Origin: JBGQMW01 sp963769845
GTDB lineage: Archaea > Thermoproteota > Bathyarchaeia > Bathyarchaeales > Bathycorpusculaceae
DNA: 46,908 nt
Direction: 5' to 3'
Assembly (NCBI GenBank): GCA_963769845.1
Contig: CAVYNL010000007.1
Coordinates: 1-46,908 of the forward strand
Position 1 is the stretch's first letter, and the number at the start of each line of letters is the position of its first letter. The position numbers and the translations under genes were made by a program. Below the pieces are notes generated by a model. The model did not search any database, had not been told where the DNA came from, and was given only the letters and a program-made list of their open reading frames with translations. Shown here piece by piece: positions 23,019-31,989 of this stretch.

Positions 23019-23816
23019 ATGGACGCGATGAAGTCTTCTAACACGAGATTGACCGCGAAGAAAGTTGCGTTGGTCGTCTGTTTCACTGCCTTGTACGCTG
23101 TCTTCGCAGCGATTCCAATCTTTCAACTGGTCGGGTCGGCTGGAAGGATCAGCGCCGCAGCGATCATGGCACCGATAATCGGAGTGCTCCTCGGACCGTA
23201 CCTGGGCGCATTGTCAGCGCTTCTGGGCGGAACCATCGGCCTCTCCTACGGGTCTTTCCTTCCCATGAGCTTCGTTTCTGGCATAGTGACGACGCTCTGT
23301 GCTGGTCTCCTGTACGAGGGCAAACGAGCGTGGTGTTTCATAGTCTACTTCCTGTTTCTCGTTCTTCACGGGTTCTACCCTGGGATCGGGCCTGCTTGGC
23401 TCTTCCCGCTGTACATGTGGTTCCAAGTAGTCGGACTCCTGCTCCTTTCGTCTCCTCTGCAGTCGATGGCCATCAGAGACATCAGATCCAAGGACATTTC
23501 GAGGGTCCTGCTCTCGTTCTTCGCCCTTGCTCTCGTGTCGACCTTGGCGGGCCAGATCTCCGGTTCCCTGACAGGTCTCATACTCATTCCGAACCCACCG
23601 GAAACTCAACTGGGAGTTTTCCAACTTCTAGCCTTCCAGTACCCAGCTGAGCGAATCATAATAGCACTGGCAGCAGCCCTGATCGGCGGACCTCTTCTCC
23701 GAATCGTACAGTCCTCAAACCTGCTTCGACTTGTTGGCCAAGAGAGGAACAAGGCAACTTCCAAGGAGACCCACCACGCCGCGCTTGTGCTGATGGAAAT
23801 TCATGTCCAAGCATGA
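23019..23816 (+). CDS. ECF-type transporter S component-like membrane protein
   Basis: A 265-residue membrane protein with about six hydrophobic segments. The N-terminal RLTAKKVALVVCFTALYAVFAAIP, followed by ISAAAIMAPIIGVLLGPYLGALSALLGGTIG, is typical of substrate-binding S components of energy-coupling-factor vitamin transporters. The substrate is unknown and no ECF A/T genes are adjacent; the ABC genes downstream are of another class. A TATA box (acttataaac, 22974-22983) is well placed for this gene. The start could also be the ATG three codons later. Divergent pairing with SAM hydrolase might hint at a SAM-related or nucleoside-like substrate (speculative). Confidence 0.7.
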   Translation: MDAMKSSNTRLTAKKVALVVCFTALYAVFAAIPIFQLVGSAGRISAAAIMAPIIGVLLGPYLGALSALLGGTIGLSYGSFLPMSFVSGIVTTLCAGLLYEGKRAWCFIVYFLFLVLHGFYPGIGPAWLFPLYMWFQVVGLLLLSSPLQSMAIRDIRSKDISRVLLSFFALALVSTLAGQISGSLTGLILIPNPPETQLGVFQLLAFQYPAERIIIALAAALIGGPLLRIVQSSNLLRLVGQERNKATSKETHHAALVLMEIHVQA

Positions 23817-23847
23817 TGGAAACCGCGCTATTCGTGCATCTGGGCAG

Positions 23848-24591
23848 CTATTTCTCTCTCCACCGCGTCTTTTTCGTGGCTACGAGTATTAGAGTTGCGG
23901 ACAGGATGAATAACAGTAGCCAGTCAATCACAAGTGTCGTGGTCGGGAGCGTCAAGAGGCCTGCGACGTTTTGTGAGATCTCAGCCGCGTATGTGGTGGG
24001 CGACAGATATGCGATGTACCTGTATGGCAATGGAATGTAGGTTATGGGGTAGTAGACTGGGGCTATGGTTGAAAACAGCGTCGTCAGGAGCCTTGAGTAG
24101 GCGAAGCTCTGGACTATGTCTGATGAGATGGTTGAAAGCATGAAGCCGATTGATATGGATGAGAGGAACATTAGCGCAAGAACAGCGGTGAACTCCACTA
24201 TTTGAATGGCGGTCAGCGCGAGAAAGAAGTAGGCAAGTACAGAAAGCACGAGCAATGCGGGGAGAGAGTAGACTATTTCTGAAATGGCCATGCCTGCGAG
24301 GTAGACCTGCCATGTTGCTGGGCTGCTGACTATCATGTCTTGAAGTTTGAAGTCGTTCTTAAGGTGTGAAAGGTCCGCCTGTAAGGATAAGCCGCTTGAG
24401 AACATGCTCATGACAAAGCCGCCTTCTATCGCCTGACCGATGAGGTTACCGTGACTGACGAAGACGATGAGCACGAGGAACGATAGGGGAGACAGCACCG
24501 TGTTCAGCAGCACTATGGGGTAGTTTTTCATCTCGTAGATTGCGTTGACGAGTACGGCTGCAACCAGTTGGCTCTGCCTGCTCACGTTCAA
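23848..24591 (-). CDS. ABC-2 type transporter permease
   Basis: A 247-residue membrane protein with six hydrophobic segments and the ABC-2 permease layout: N-terminal LVNAIYEMKNYPIVLLNTVLSPLSFLVLIVF, a long helix pair in the middle, and the C-terminal IPLPYRYIAYLSPTTYAAEISQNV motif typical of drug or polysaccharide exporters of this class. Its start overlaps the stop of the ATPase gene by four bases, so the two products form one exporter. The substrate is unknown. Confidence 0.9.
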   Translation of the reverse strand: MNVSRQSQLVAAVLVNAIYEMKNYPIVLLNTVLSPLSFLVLIVFVSHGNLIGQAIEGGFVMSMFSSGLSLQADLSHLKNDFKLQDMIVSSPATWQVYLAGMAISEIVYSLPALLVLSVLAYFFLALTAIQIVEFTAVLALMFLSSISIGFMLSTISSDIVQSFAYSRLLTTLFSTIAPVYYPITYIPLPYRYIAYLSPTTYAAEISQNVAGLLTLPTTTLVIDWLLLFILSATLILVATKKTRWREK

Positions 24592-25541
24592 GCTGCATCC
24601 CTGTCCTTCGCGCTTCTGCTGACGATGTAGAAGAAAACCTCGTCGAGCGAAATCGGGTTGACGGAGAATCTGAGTTTCATGTCGAACAGTTTCTTTGAGA
24701 GCGCAAACGCTTCTTCCTCATCCGTGAAAATCTGCAGAGAAGCATCACCTCCCCGTATGACTTCTCCACGGCCCTCGGCAACGAGAGATTCCACGCCCTC
24801 TCCAGTCGTCGGCGCGGTGTAGTGAGGTATTTTTATGCTGTACTGGTACTTCGCCGATGCTCGAAGTCTTTCAAGAGTGTCAACTCCCAACATTCTTCCC
24901 TGCTCGAGTATGCCGATGACGTCTGCAAGCTGCTCTGCCTCTTCCAGATAGTGCGTTGTCAGGAACGTGAAGTGCTTCTTGCCGACTTCACGTAGAACCT
25001 GCCAGAATTCCCTCCTGGAAATGGGGTCTAACCCCGTCGTAGGTTCGTCCAAGAAAATTATCTCTGCGTCTGAGGCCAGGACCGTGGCGACGAGCAGTTT
25101 CCTCTTGGTTCCCCCTGACAAGGTGCGGTTCAGCTGATCGCCAGCCTTTTCTAGGCCCAGCTGCGCCAGCGATTCCGCCGCTCTGTCTTTCGCTTCGCCA
25201 CGGCTAAAGCCTCTCCACAGAAGGTAGGATGAAACCGTCTGCATCGGGGTCAACCATGGAATCGGCCTGGCTTCCTGGGGAACTGTCGCTATTCTCTCCC
25301 GCAGTTTCTTTGCCTCCTTGACGACGTCGATTCCGTTGATGGTGACGATGCCGCTGGTGGGCTCCAGCTCGGTTGCGAGTATCCTGACCAGAGTTGTTTT
25401 TCCAGCTCCGTTCTTCCCTATCAAGGCGAAGATTCCTTTGGTGGGTGTGGAGAAGCTCACCGAGTCCAATGCTTTTTTCTGTTTTGCACCCGAATACAGC
25501 TTGTTCAGATTGTCGCAGAAAACGATGTTTTCGCCGTTCAA
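24588..25541 (-). CDS. ABC transporter ATP-binding protein (ABC-2 exporter)
   Basis: A 317-residue ATPase. It has Walker A IGKNGAGKTT near residue 40, Q-loop VPQEARP near 88, signature LSGGTKRK near 140, Walker B AEIIFLDEPTTGLDP near 158 and H-loop TTHYLEEAEQLAD near 195. A C-terminal 100-residue extension (from about 220) is common in DrrA-like exporters. It starts with TTG 25541. It partners with the permease at 23848-24591 through a four-base overlap. A weak TATA-like tagttttatc on the minus strand lies about 75 bases upstream. Confidence 0.95.
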   Translation of the reverse strand: MNGENIVFCDNLNKLYSGAKQKKALDSVSFSTPTKGIFALIGKNGAGKTTLVRILATELEPTSGIVTINGIDVVKEAKKLRERIATVPQEARPIPWLTPMQTVSSYLLWRGFSRGEAKDRAAESLAQLGLEKAGDQLNRTLSGGTKRKLLVATVLASDAEIIFLDEPTTGLDPISRREFWQVLREVGKKHFTFLTTHYLEEAEQLADVIGILEQGRMLGVDTLERLRASAKYQYSIKIPHYTAPTTGEGVESLVAEGRGEVIRGGDASLQIFTDEEEAFALSKKLFDMKLRFSVNPISLDEVFFYIVSRSAKDRDAA

Positions 25542-25547
25542 CCCATT

Positions 25548-25691
25548 TCAGATCCGCGCACTCTTGCTTTTCAGCTCTTGTTCGACCGTTGTCCAGACAG
25601 AGGGTATGTTCAACTCGATAAAACTATCGTTCGCTTCACAAGATTTCCTGTCGGCGCACGTCACAACAGCATTTGCTCTTGCACCGAACAC
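25548..25691 (-). CDS. Possible small protein upstream of the ABC ATPase gene
   Basis: A 47-codon frame starting GTG after GGTGGA and ending seven bases before the ABC ATPase start. Its C-terminal half (FIELNIPSVWTTVEQELKSK) looks like an amphipathic helix and it has two cysteines. The codon choice is like that of neighbouring genes. There is no homology argument, so it may be a chance frame. The rest of the 25542-25797 interval holds only the TATA box of the propeller gene (tatttaag, 25751-25758). Confidence 0.25.
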   Translation of the reverse strand: MFGARANAVVTCADRKSCEANDSFIELNIPSVWTTVEQELKSKSARI

Positions 25692-25797
25692 TCCACCGTT
25701 GAGCGTGCGCTGGCGAGCTCGGGGAAGTTGCGCGTTTGTTGTCCGTAACCTATTTAAGAATCAGGGCGTACCGCCTCGGTGGTCAAGTGTGCTACTT

Positions 25798-27150
25798 ATG
25801 AGAAATGGACAAAGATTCGCTCTAGGTTTCTTCTTTGTCGCTGTCTTCGTGTCAGCGTTATGCGTTCGACCCGGCTTTGCAGATGCGGGATGGAGTCAGC
25901 CCTACGGGGGCTCAGGAGACGATGAAGCATACTCCCTGATTCGGACAGGCGACGGAGGCTATACACTAGCAGGATTCACAAATTCCTCCGGCGCAGGCAG
26001 CTACGACTTCTGGTTAGTCAAGACCAACTCCTCAGGAACATTGCAGTGGAACCAAACATACGGAGGAACAGGAGACGACGAAGGGTATTCGGTCATCCAG
26101 ACGAATGACACGGGATACGCAATGGCGGGAAGCACAGACTCTCAGGGTGCAGGTGAGACCGATGCTTGGTTGGTCAAAACAGACTCTTCCGGAATCATGC
26201 AGTGGAACCAAACATACGGAGCAAGAGCAGAAGACGTGGCCTACTCGGTTACACAGACGAGCGATGGAGGCTACGCACTGGCAGGATACAGTGACTCCTA
26301 CGGCGCGGGCAATTTTGATTTCTGGCTGGTCAAGACCGACTCTTTCGGAGGCGTGGTGTGGAACCAAACATACGGCGGCGTTGGAGACGACGGAGCATCC
26401 GATGCTATCCAGACCAGTGACGGGGGCTACGCCCTAGTCGGCTACACGACGTCGATGGGTGCAGGCATGAATGACTTCTGGTTAGTCAAGACTGACTTGT
26501 CCGGAAACATGCTGTGGAACCGAACCTACGGAGGCTCAGGGGACGATGAAGCTTCCTGGGTGATTCAAACTAGTGACGGAGGGTACGCACTAGCCGGCGT
26601 CACAAACTCTACCGGAGCAGGCGGCTACGATTTCTGGTTGGTCAAAACCGATTCCTCAGGACAGTCACAGTGGAGCCGAACCTACGGAGGAGCATATGAT
26701 GATGTGGCAAACGCGCTGGTTCAAACCGGCGACGGAGGCTACGCCTTAGCAGGATGGACCGGGTCCTACGGCGCCGGCGATGTTGACTATTGGCTCGTCA
26801 AAACCGACTCTTCCGGAAACACGCAGTGGAGCCAGACATACGGCGGAGCAGGCGATGACGAGTCATTCTCGCTAATCCAGACAAACGACCTGGGCTACGC
26901 GATAATCGGGTTCACAAGCTCCTACGGCACAGGCGAGTACGACGCCTTTCTAGTCAAAACCGACTCCTCAGGAAACAGCGTAATGCCACAGTCCTCACCA
27001 TTTCCCATCCCCTTCTCCCCCATAGTGCTCGTGCTGATCATAATAGCAGTCATAGCCGCTGTAATACTCATAGCCCGTGCCAGACGCCCCAGACCCAGCA
27101 CCACCACAGGACAACAGTCCCCAGCCCCAAGCACCCTGAAGCCGATCTGA
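25798..27150 (+). CDS. Secreted seven-repeat beta-propeller protein with C-terminal membrane anchor
   Basis: A 450-residue surface protein. A signal peptide covers residues 1-28 (hydrophobic LGFFFVAVFVSALC). Then come seven tandem repeats of 52 residues, each built on W-N/S-Q/R-T-Y-G-G-x-G-D-D-E, IQTSDGGYALAG and DFWLVKTDSSG. The C-terminus has a proline-rich spacer, a single membrane helix (IVLVLIIIAVIAAVILIA) and a basic tail, so the propeller faces outside. Such propellers often bind other proteins or glycans. The start is ATG 25798; the frame is open much further upstream, but that region is antisense to the ABC gene. A TATA box lies at 25751-25758. Confidence 0.85.
   Translation: MRNGQRFALGFFFVAVFVSALCVRPGFADAGWSQPYGGSGDDEAYSLIRTGDGGYTLAGFTNSSGAGSYDFWLVKTNSSGTLQWNQTYGGTGDDEGYSVIQTNDTGYAMAGSTDSQGAGETDAWLVKTDSSGIMQWNQTYGARAEDVAYSVTQTSDGGYALAGYSDSYGAGNFDFWLVKTDSFGGVVWNQTYGGVGDDGASDAIQTSDGGYALVGYTTSMGAGMNDFWLVKTDLSGNMLWNRTYGGSGDDEASWVIQTSDGGYALAGVTNSTGAGGYDFWLVKTDSSGQSQWSRTYGGAYDDVANALVQTGDGGYALAGWTGSYGAGDVDYWLVKTDSSGNTQWSQTYGGAGDDESFSLIQTNDLGYAIIGFTSSYGTGEYDAFLVKTDSSGNSVMPQSSPFPIPFSPIVLVLIIIAVIAAVILIARARRPRPSTTTGQQSPAPSTLKPI
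25891..26982 (+). repeat. Seven tandem 156-bp coding repeats
   Basis: Each 156-bp unit encodes one 52-residue propeller blade, and all seven are in phase without length change. Nucleotide similarity between units is high, with stretches such as TGGTTGGTCAAAACCGA nearly repeated, so recombination can add or remove blades and short-read assemblies may miscount them. Confidence 0.85.
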
Positions 27151-27174
27151 AAAAGCGCAGAACAAGCACAATCT

Positions 27175-27939
27175 TTAGCGTGCGCGCGCAAACGCATTCA
27201 TGAATATGCATTCTCTTGGCGGCATCATCATTTCAGGAGGACCATGAACGCTGTCATCGAAGTCTAACGGAGCATCCTTTATCAACACGACAGGCACTTT
27301 CTCTGTCGACTCACCCATCATCAGATGAGCTGCTGAAGCCAAATCATCAGCAACTGCATGCCGCGTTATTGTTATGGTCTTCCCGTACAGGTCCTTGTCT
27401 CCCCTGTGATCTCTGATTGGCTTGAATCCTGAAACCGCCAAAGCCAAACCCGTAGTACCGATCCTAAGAGGGACCAAGCCACTGTCAATGATCATAACGG
27501 CCACTCGTTTGCCTGTTCTGCGCCGTATTTCGTTCCTGATTTCTCTCACAGAGTTTCCTGGGTCTTCTGGCCACAGTATCACGTATCCTTCTGGCGAGTT
27601 CTTGTTGTCGACTCCCGCATTTGCCGCCAGCATTCCACTCTTGAGCGCTAGAACGGCTTTTGGAACACCACCGTAGATTTTGTCTGCTTCAGTCAACACA
27701 AGATGAGCAAACTCGGGAGTCAACCCGTACTGACGCGAAAGCTTCTTCGCCTTTTCCGAAGGCTTGATCTCGCTCAACTTGACCAAACGACCTTCTGCGC
27801 ACGACACGACCTTAGAAGTGAAGACCAGAACATCATTCTCTTCAACCTGCAGTTTCTGCGCATGCAAAGAGTCCAGCACTGTTTCGACGATGTTATCTCC
27901 AGTCTTGACGATCGGAGTCTTGAGACCATAAAGCCTCAC
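27175..27939 (-). CDS. cofE: Coenzyme F420-0:L-glutamate ligase
   Basis: Adds glutamate residues to F420-0 using GTP, completing coenzyme F420. Family motifs: VLVFTSKVVSCAEGR near residue 40, AANAGVDNKNSPEG near 110, VAVMIIDSGLVPLRIGTTGLALAVSG near 150, DLYGKTITITRHAVADDLASAA near 185, and VVLIKDAPLDF. At 254 residues it is the archaeal single-domain type. The C-terminus is FARAR. It follows a MoaD-like gene after six bases and a glycerate kinase before that, which suggests one operon. The presence of CofE implies F420-based metabolism in the host. Confidence 0.94.
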   Translation of the reverse strand: MRLYGLKTPIVKTGDNIVETVLDSLHAQKLQVEENDVLVFTSKVVSCAEGRLVKLSEIKPSEKAKKLSRQYGLTPEFAHLVLTEADKIYGGVPKAVLALKSGMLAANAGVDNKNSPEGYVILWPEDPGNSVREIRNEIRRRTGKRVAVMIIDSGLVPLRIGTTGLALAVSGFKPIRDHRGDKDLYGKTITITRHAVADDLASAAHLMMGESTEKVPVVLIKDAPLDFDDSVHGPPEMMMPPRECIFMNAFARAR

Positions 27940-27945
27940 GCTTGT

Positions 27946-28230
27946 TCATCCTCCATGTAATACTGGCACGAAGACGAGCTCGTCACCATCTTTGATTGTC
28001 GTCGCTAGGCCTTTTAGTACGCTGATTTCTTTTCCGTTGACGAGTATTAGCGTGGCGGTTCTCAGTTTTTCAGGCTGTGAGACAGCAAATACGTCGTTGA
28101 GTTTCGGTCTTTTCTCCGCGATCCTCTTCATAACTTCCTTGAGTGAAAGACGCTTCTGCAGTTCAAGGGTGACGAATTCTTCACCTGAAAAGCTGCGCAG
28201 AGAACCGACAAACCTTGCCTTCACGCCCAT
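27946..28230 (-). CDS. MoaD/ThiS-family ubiquitin-like sulfur carrier protein
   Basis: A 94-residue beta-grasp protein ending in the diagnostic Gly-Gly (VFVPVLHGG), preceded by the conserved DGDELVFVP. In archaea such proteins carry sulfur for molybdopterin or tRNA thiolation, or act as protein modifiers (SAMP). Which role applies here cannot be decided, and no MoaE or E1-like gene is nearby. It sits between the glycerate kinase and cofE genes with gaps of 19 and 6 bases. Confidence 0.9.
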   Translation of the reverse strand: MGVKARFVGSLRSFSGEEFVTLELQKRLSLKEVMKRIAEKRPKLNDVFAVSQPEKLRTATLILVNGKEISVLKGLATTIKDGDELVFVPVLHGG

Positions 28231-28249
28231 CCACTCAATCCTTCTGAAG

Positions 28250-29627
28250 TCACAAGACTACTATGACGGAAATATCGTTGACGTTGGTGCCTGTAGATCC
28301 TGTGAAGATGAGGTCGCCGAGCTTGGAAAAGAAATGGTAAGAGTCATTGTCAGCCAGATAGTTGTCAGGATGCATCCCGACCTTCATGGCACGCTCCAGT
28401 GTCTTTCCGTCCGCGACTGCTCCAGCCGCATCCGTCGGACCGTCAATTCCATCGGTGCTCAAAGAAGCAATGGCCACGCCATCCGAATCTGCCAAATTGG
28501 AAGCAGCCGCCAGAGAGATCTCTTGATTTCTTCCGCCTTTGCCCTTTCCTGTGACTATCACGGTTGTCTCCCCACCGGCGACGATGCCTGCGGGCTTTTT
28601 TACAGGGTTTCCCGAGGCCAAGACTTCTCGGACCGTTGAGGCTAGGATTATGCCCACCTGTCTTGCTTCTCCCTCCAATGTCGCGGTCAGCAGAAGTGCG
28701 TTCAGTCCCGAAGACCGCAGGTTCTCGCAAGCTGCCTGACTGGAGTACCTGTTGTTCCCGACAACGACATTGGTGACTTTCTTGAAGACCCTGTCGCCGG
28801 CCTTAGGCGTCTCGGGTATCAGTCCTTTCTTGCCGTCCGACAGGACTTTTCTGACCGAATCGGGCGCCTTTTCCCACAAGTTGTACTTCTGTAGCACTTT
28901 TACTGCATCGTCGAAGGTTGTTGAATCTGGGACGGTGGGACCGGAAGCGATGAAGTCTAACGGGTCGCCGACCACGTCAGAGAGAATCAGGTTCAGGATT
29001 GTGGCCGGATATGCTTTCTTGGCAAGCCAACCGCCCTTGAAATCTGAAATGTGCTTCCGCACCGTGTTGATCTCGTTTATCGTGGCGCCTGACTTGAGCA
29101 GAGTATTGGTTATTTTTTTCTTGTCCTCAAGCGAAACATCGCCTCGGGGCAGCGGCATCAGGCTTGAACCGCCGCCGGAAATCAGACAAATGATCAAATC
29201 GTTCTCTTCGGCATCCTCCGCGATTTTCAGTATCCGCCGCGTTCCTTCAACGCCAGCCTGGTCTGGAACCGGATGATTCGCACCGTGCAACTGGATGATT
29301 CCAGTCTTGTTCTTGGTGTCATGCGGAACGTTGACAAGCCCCTTTGTTATTCGCCTGCCCAAAATCTGTTCCAGTGCCTCGGCCATAGTTCCACTGGCCT
29401 TGCCTCCGCCTACGACGTATATGTTCCTGTATTTTGCGAGATCAAAAGAGTGTTTGTCAACCTTCAGCGTTGAGCCTTTCAGAGTTGAGCCTTGCTTTCA
29501 GGAGTTGTCGCGGGTCAGCAGCTTCCAGAGCGTGCTCGAGGCTTTCTAGAGCCAGTCGCCTTGCTTTCTTGTTGAGGGGTGTTCCGCCGTTTTCGACAAG
29601 TTGGGCCTTGTTCTTGATTGATATCAT
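28250..29627 (-). CDS. gckA: Glycerate 2-kinase (GckA/MOFRL family), frameshifted near its N-terminus
   Basis: Phosphorylates D-glycerate to 2-phosphoglycerate. The long frame (28250-29386) has ISGGGSSLMPLP, NTVRKHISDFKGG, LSDVVGDPLDFIASGPTVPD, a MOFRL-domain GGRNQEISLAAA, and DGIDGPTDAAGA. The family N-terminus lies upstream in another frame: from ATG 29627, a helical start (ARRLALESLEHALEAADPRQLLKA), then after one extra base near 29478-29492 STLKVDKHSFDLAKYRNIYVVGGGKASG. Joined, the protein has about 458 residues, normal for the family. The divergent neighbour gyaR makes D-glycerate from hydroxypyruvate, so the two probably act in sequence. Confidence 0.9.
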
Positions 29628-29674
29628 GTTGGCTGCCTGTTAAGGATTTTTCAAGAGTTGATGCGTAAGTGTAA

Positions 29675-29684
29675 TAAGTATATG
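29675..29684 (+). promoter_or_regulatory. TATA box of gyaR
   Basis: The motif taagtatatg is centred about 44 bases before ATG 29724, allowing a leader of roughly 18 bases that contains GGTGA. The intergenic region between gckA and gyaR is only about 96 bases, so both promoters lie here. Confidence 0.45.
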
Positions 29685-29723
29685 CTAATAAAGAATTGCG
29701 CAAATCATTGCTTGGTGAATCGC

Positions 29724-30728
29724 ATGCCGAAACCGAAGATTTACGTTACTCGAGAGCTTCCTGAAAGAGGTTTGCAGTTGATAAGGAAGCATTTTGACAC
29801 CGAAGTTTGGCCTGAGTACGCTCCCCCGCCAAAGAAGACGATAATAGAAAAGGCAAAGAATGCGGATGCGCTTGCCACACTTCTATCGGACAAGATTGAC
29901 GCGGAAGTCTTCAACGCTGCACCCAAACTGAAGATCGTCTCGCAATTAGCTGTAGGATTTGACAATATAGACATACCGGAAGCCACGAAAAGAGGCATAT
30001 ACGTTACCAACACGCCGGAAGTGCTCACGGACACCACGGCGGATTTCGCGTGGGCGCTCCTGATGGCCGTTGCGAGACGCGTGGCCGAAGCTGACAGGTA
30101 CGTGCGAACCGGCCAGTGGAAAGTCGGTTGGCATCCTAACATGATGGCAGGCAGAGATGTCTACAACGCAACGATAGGTGTCGTGGGCGCCGGAAGAATC
30201 GGCTACGCAGTGGCCAAGAGAGCTACTGGGTTCAGCATGAAAACCCTGTTCTACGATGTTGTTCCGCGACCAGAGATCGAGAGAGACTTTGGAGCGAAGA
30301 AAGTGGACCTCGACACTCTTTTGAGGGAGTCAGATTTCGTCAGCATCCACGTCCCACTGATGAAAGAAACGCAGCATCTGATAAACGAACAGAAGCTCAG
30401 AATGATGAAGAAGACGGCATACCTGATAAACAACTCACGCGGACCAGTCGTTGACGAAAAGGCATTGTACAAGGCACTGAAGGAAGGCTGGATTGCTGGT
30501 GCCGGGCTGGATGTGTTCGAACAGGAACCCACGCCGTTGGACAACCCGCTGCTCAAGATGGACAACGTGGTAGTCGCGCCTCACATATCGAGCGCAAGCC
30601 TTGAGACGCGGTCCAGAATGGCCGAAATGGTCGCCGAGAATCTGGTTGCCTTCTTCGAGGGAATGAGACCGCCAAACCTCGTAAACGCGGATGTCATGAA
30701 GACCCGACCGCTTTCAAAGTTGCTTTGA
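29724..30728 (+). CDS. gyaR: Glyoxylate/hydroxypyruvate reductase (D-isomer 2-hydroxyacid dehydrogenase)
   Basis: NAD(P)H-dependent reductase of glyoxylate or hydroxypyruvate, 334 residues. The nucleotide-binding site is VVGAGRIGYAVAKRATGF near residue 155. The catalytic residues are Arg in INNSRGPVVDEKAL near 235, Glu in LDVFEQEP near 264, and His in VVAPHISSAS near 285. ATG 29724 is selected for the family N-terminus (MPKPKIYVTRELPERGL) and for GGTGA six bases upstream; the longer reading from 29658 is A+T-rich leader containing the TATA box. It diverges from glycerate kinase. Confidence 0.93.
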   Translation: MPKPKIYVTRELPERGLQLIRKHFDTEVWPEYAPPPKKTIIEKAKNADALATLLSDKIDAEVFNAAPKLKIVSQLAVGFDNIDIPEATKRGIYVTNTPEVLTDTTADFAWALLMAVARRVAEADRYVRTGQWKVGWHPNMMAGRDVYNATIGVVGAGRIGYAVAKRATGFSMKTLFYDVVPRPEIERDFGAKKVDLDTLLRESDFVSIHVPLMKETQHLINEQKLRMMKKTAYLINNSRGPVVDEKALYKALKEGWIAGAGLDVFEQEPTPLDNPLLKMDNVVVAPHISSASLETRSRMAEMVAENLVAFFEGMRPPNLVNADVMKTRPLSKLL

Positions 30729-30814
30729 CCATTGATTTAGGAAGCGCCTAACTGCAATAGTTAAATACCGCCTTTCTTCTTACGTTAAATCTCCTTTCGA
30801 TCTAGGTGATTCAA

Positions 30815-31984
30815 GTGGACTCTGTCTTCGCAGAAAGGATGAAAAGTTTAGGAACAGAAACAGCTTTTGAAGTGCTTGCCAAGGCAAGAGCACTCGAGAA
30901 ACAGGGCAAAGACATTGTGCACTTGGAAATCGGCGAACCCGATTTTGATACGCCGAAGAACATCAAAGACGCTGCCATGAAAGCCATGAACGCAGGCTAC
31001 ACACACTATGTACCCTCCGCAGGCATTCCGGAGCTGAGACAAGCTATCGCCGACTACATCTCAAAAACCAGGAACCTGAATGTCAGCCCTGAAGAGGTTG
31101 TAGTAACGCCCGGCGGCAAACCGATAATGTTCTACACTATCCTAGCGCTTGTAGACCCAGGCGACGAAGTCCTCTACCCAAACCCTGGCTTCCCGATCTA
31201 TGAATCCTTGATAAACTTCGTGGGAGCCAAGCCAGTTCCGATACCTCTTGAGGAAAAGAACGATTTTAGCCTTGACCGCGAGTACGTCAAGAAGATGATA
31301 ACGAAGAAGACGAAACTGATAATCATCAACTCTCCCGAGAACCCGACAGGCGGAGTTCTGACAAGGGAAGACTTGAAGGTAATCGCTGACTGCATCGCCA
31401 ACAGGGATGATGTGTTTGTCCTTTCAGACGAGATCTACAGCAGAATAATATACGAGGGCAAGCACGAAAGCATCACTGCTTTTCCAGGCATGAAAGACAA
31501 GACGATTCTGCTTGATGGCTTTTCCAAGACTTACGCGATGACAGGCTGGAGACTCGGCTACGGCGTCATGAGAAAAGACATCGCACCAAAGTTTGCACAG
31601 CTGATGACCAACTCGAACTCTTGCACGAGCGCGTTCACTCAGATGGCAGGCGTGGAAGCTTTGACTGGCCCCCAGAATGAAGCAGAAAGGATGGTCGCCG
31701 AATTCAGGAAAAGAAGAGAAGTCATAGTTGACGGCTTGAACAAGATCAAGGGCATAACATGCAAGAAACCGCACGGAGCATTCTACGTGTTCCCAAACAT
31801 AAAAGGCACAGGCATGAACTGCCGAGAACTGGGAGATTACTTGATGAGTAATGGAGTCGCGGTTCTACCGGGAACATCTTTCGGGAAATACGGCGAAGGA
31901 TATCTACGATTGTCTTTCGCTAATTCTGTGGAAAACATCAAGAAAGCATTAGACCGAATAGCAAAAGCACTTGAGAAGCGCTAA
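30815..31984 (+). CDS. Class I/II aminotransferase (aspartate aminotransferase-like)
   Basis: A PLP-dependent fold-type I aminotransferase of about 389 residues. Motifs: LEIGEPDFDTP near residue 35, SPENPTGGVL near 170, VLSDEIYSRIIY near 200, the PLP lysine in DGFSKTYAMTGWRLGYG near 235, and the substrate-binding Arg in GYLRLSFANS near the C-terminus. Substrate range (aspartate, alanine, aromatic) is not clear from sequence. GTG 30815 is preferred over GTG 30806 because AGGTGA lies five bases upstream of it. It may feed the serine/glycerate pathway represented by its gyaR neighbour. Confidence 0.92.
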   Translation: MDSVFAERMKSLGTETAFEVLAKARALEKQGKDIVHLEIGEPDFDTPKNIKDAAMKAMNAGYTHYVPSAGIPELRQAIADYISKTRNLNVSPEEVVVTPGGKPIMFYTILALVDPGDEVLYPNPGFPIYESLINFVGAKPVPIPLEEKNDFSLDREYVKKMITKKTKLIIINSPENPTGGVLTREDLKVIADCIANRDDVFVLSDEIYSRIIYEGKHESITAFPGMKDKTILLDGFSKTYAMTGWRLGYGVMRKDIAPKFAQLMTNSNSCTSAFTQMAGVEALTGPQNEAERMVAEFRKRREVIVDGLNKIKGITCKKPHGAFYVFPNIKGTGMNCRELGDYLMSNGVAVLPGTSFGKYGEGYLRLSFANSVENIKKALDRIAKALEKR

Positions 31985-31989
31985 GCTTC

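Noticed and set aside
25318..25797. Upstream extension of the propeller protein by 160 residues
   Set aside because: It runs antisense through the ABC ATPase gene, and a signal peptide and TATA box support ATG 25798.
25891..26982. Regular tandem repeats as a possible CRISPR array
   Set aside because: Units are 156 bp, fully coding and in phase, with no unique spacers.
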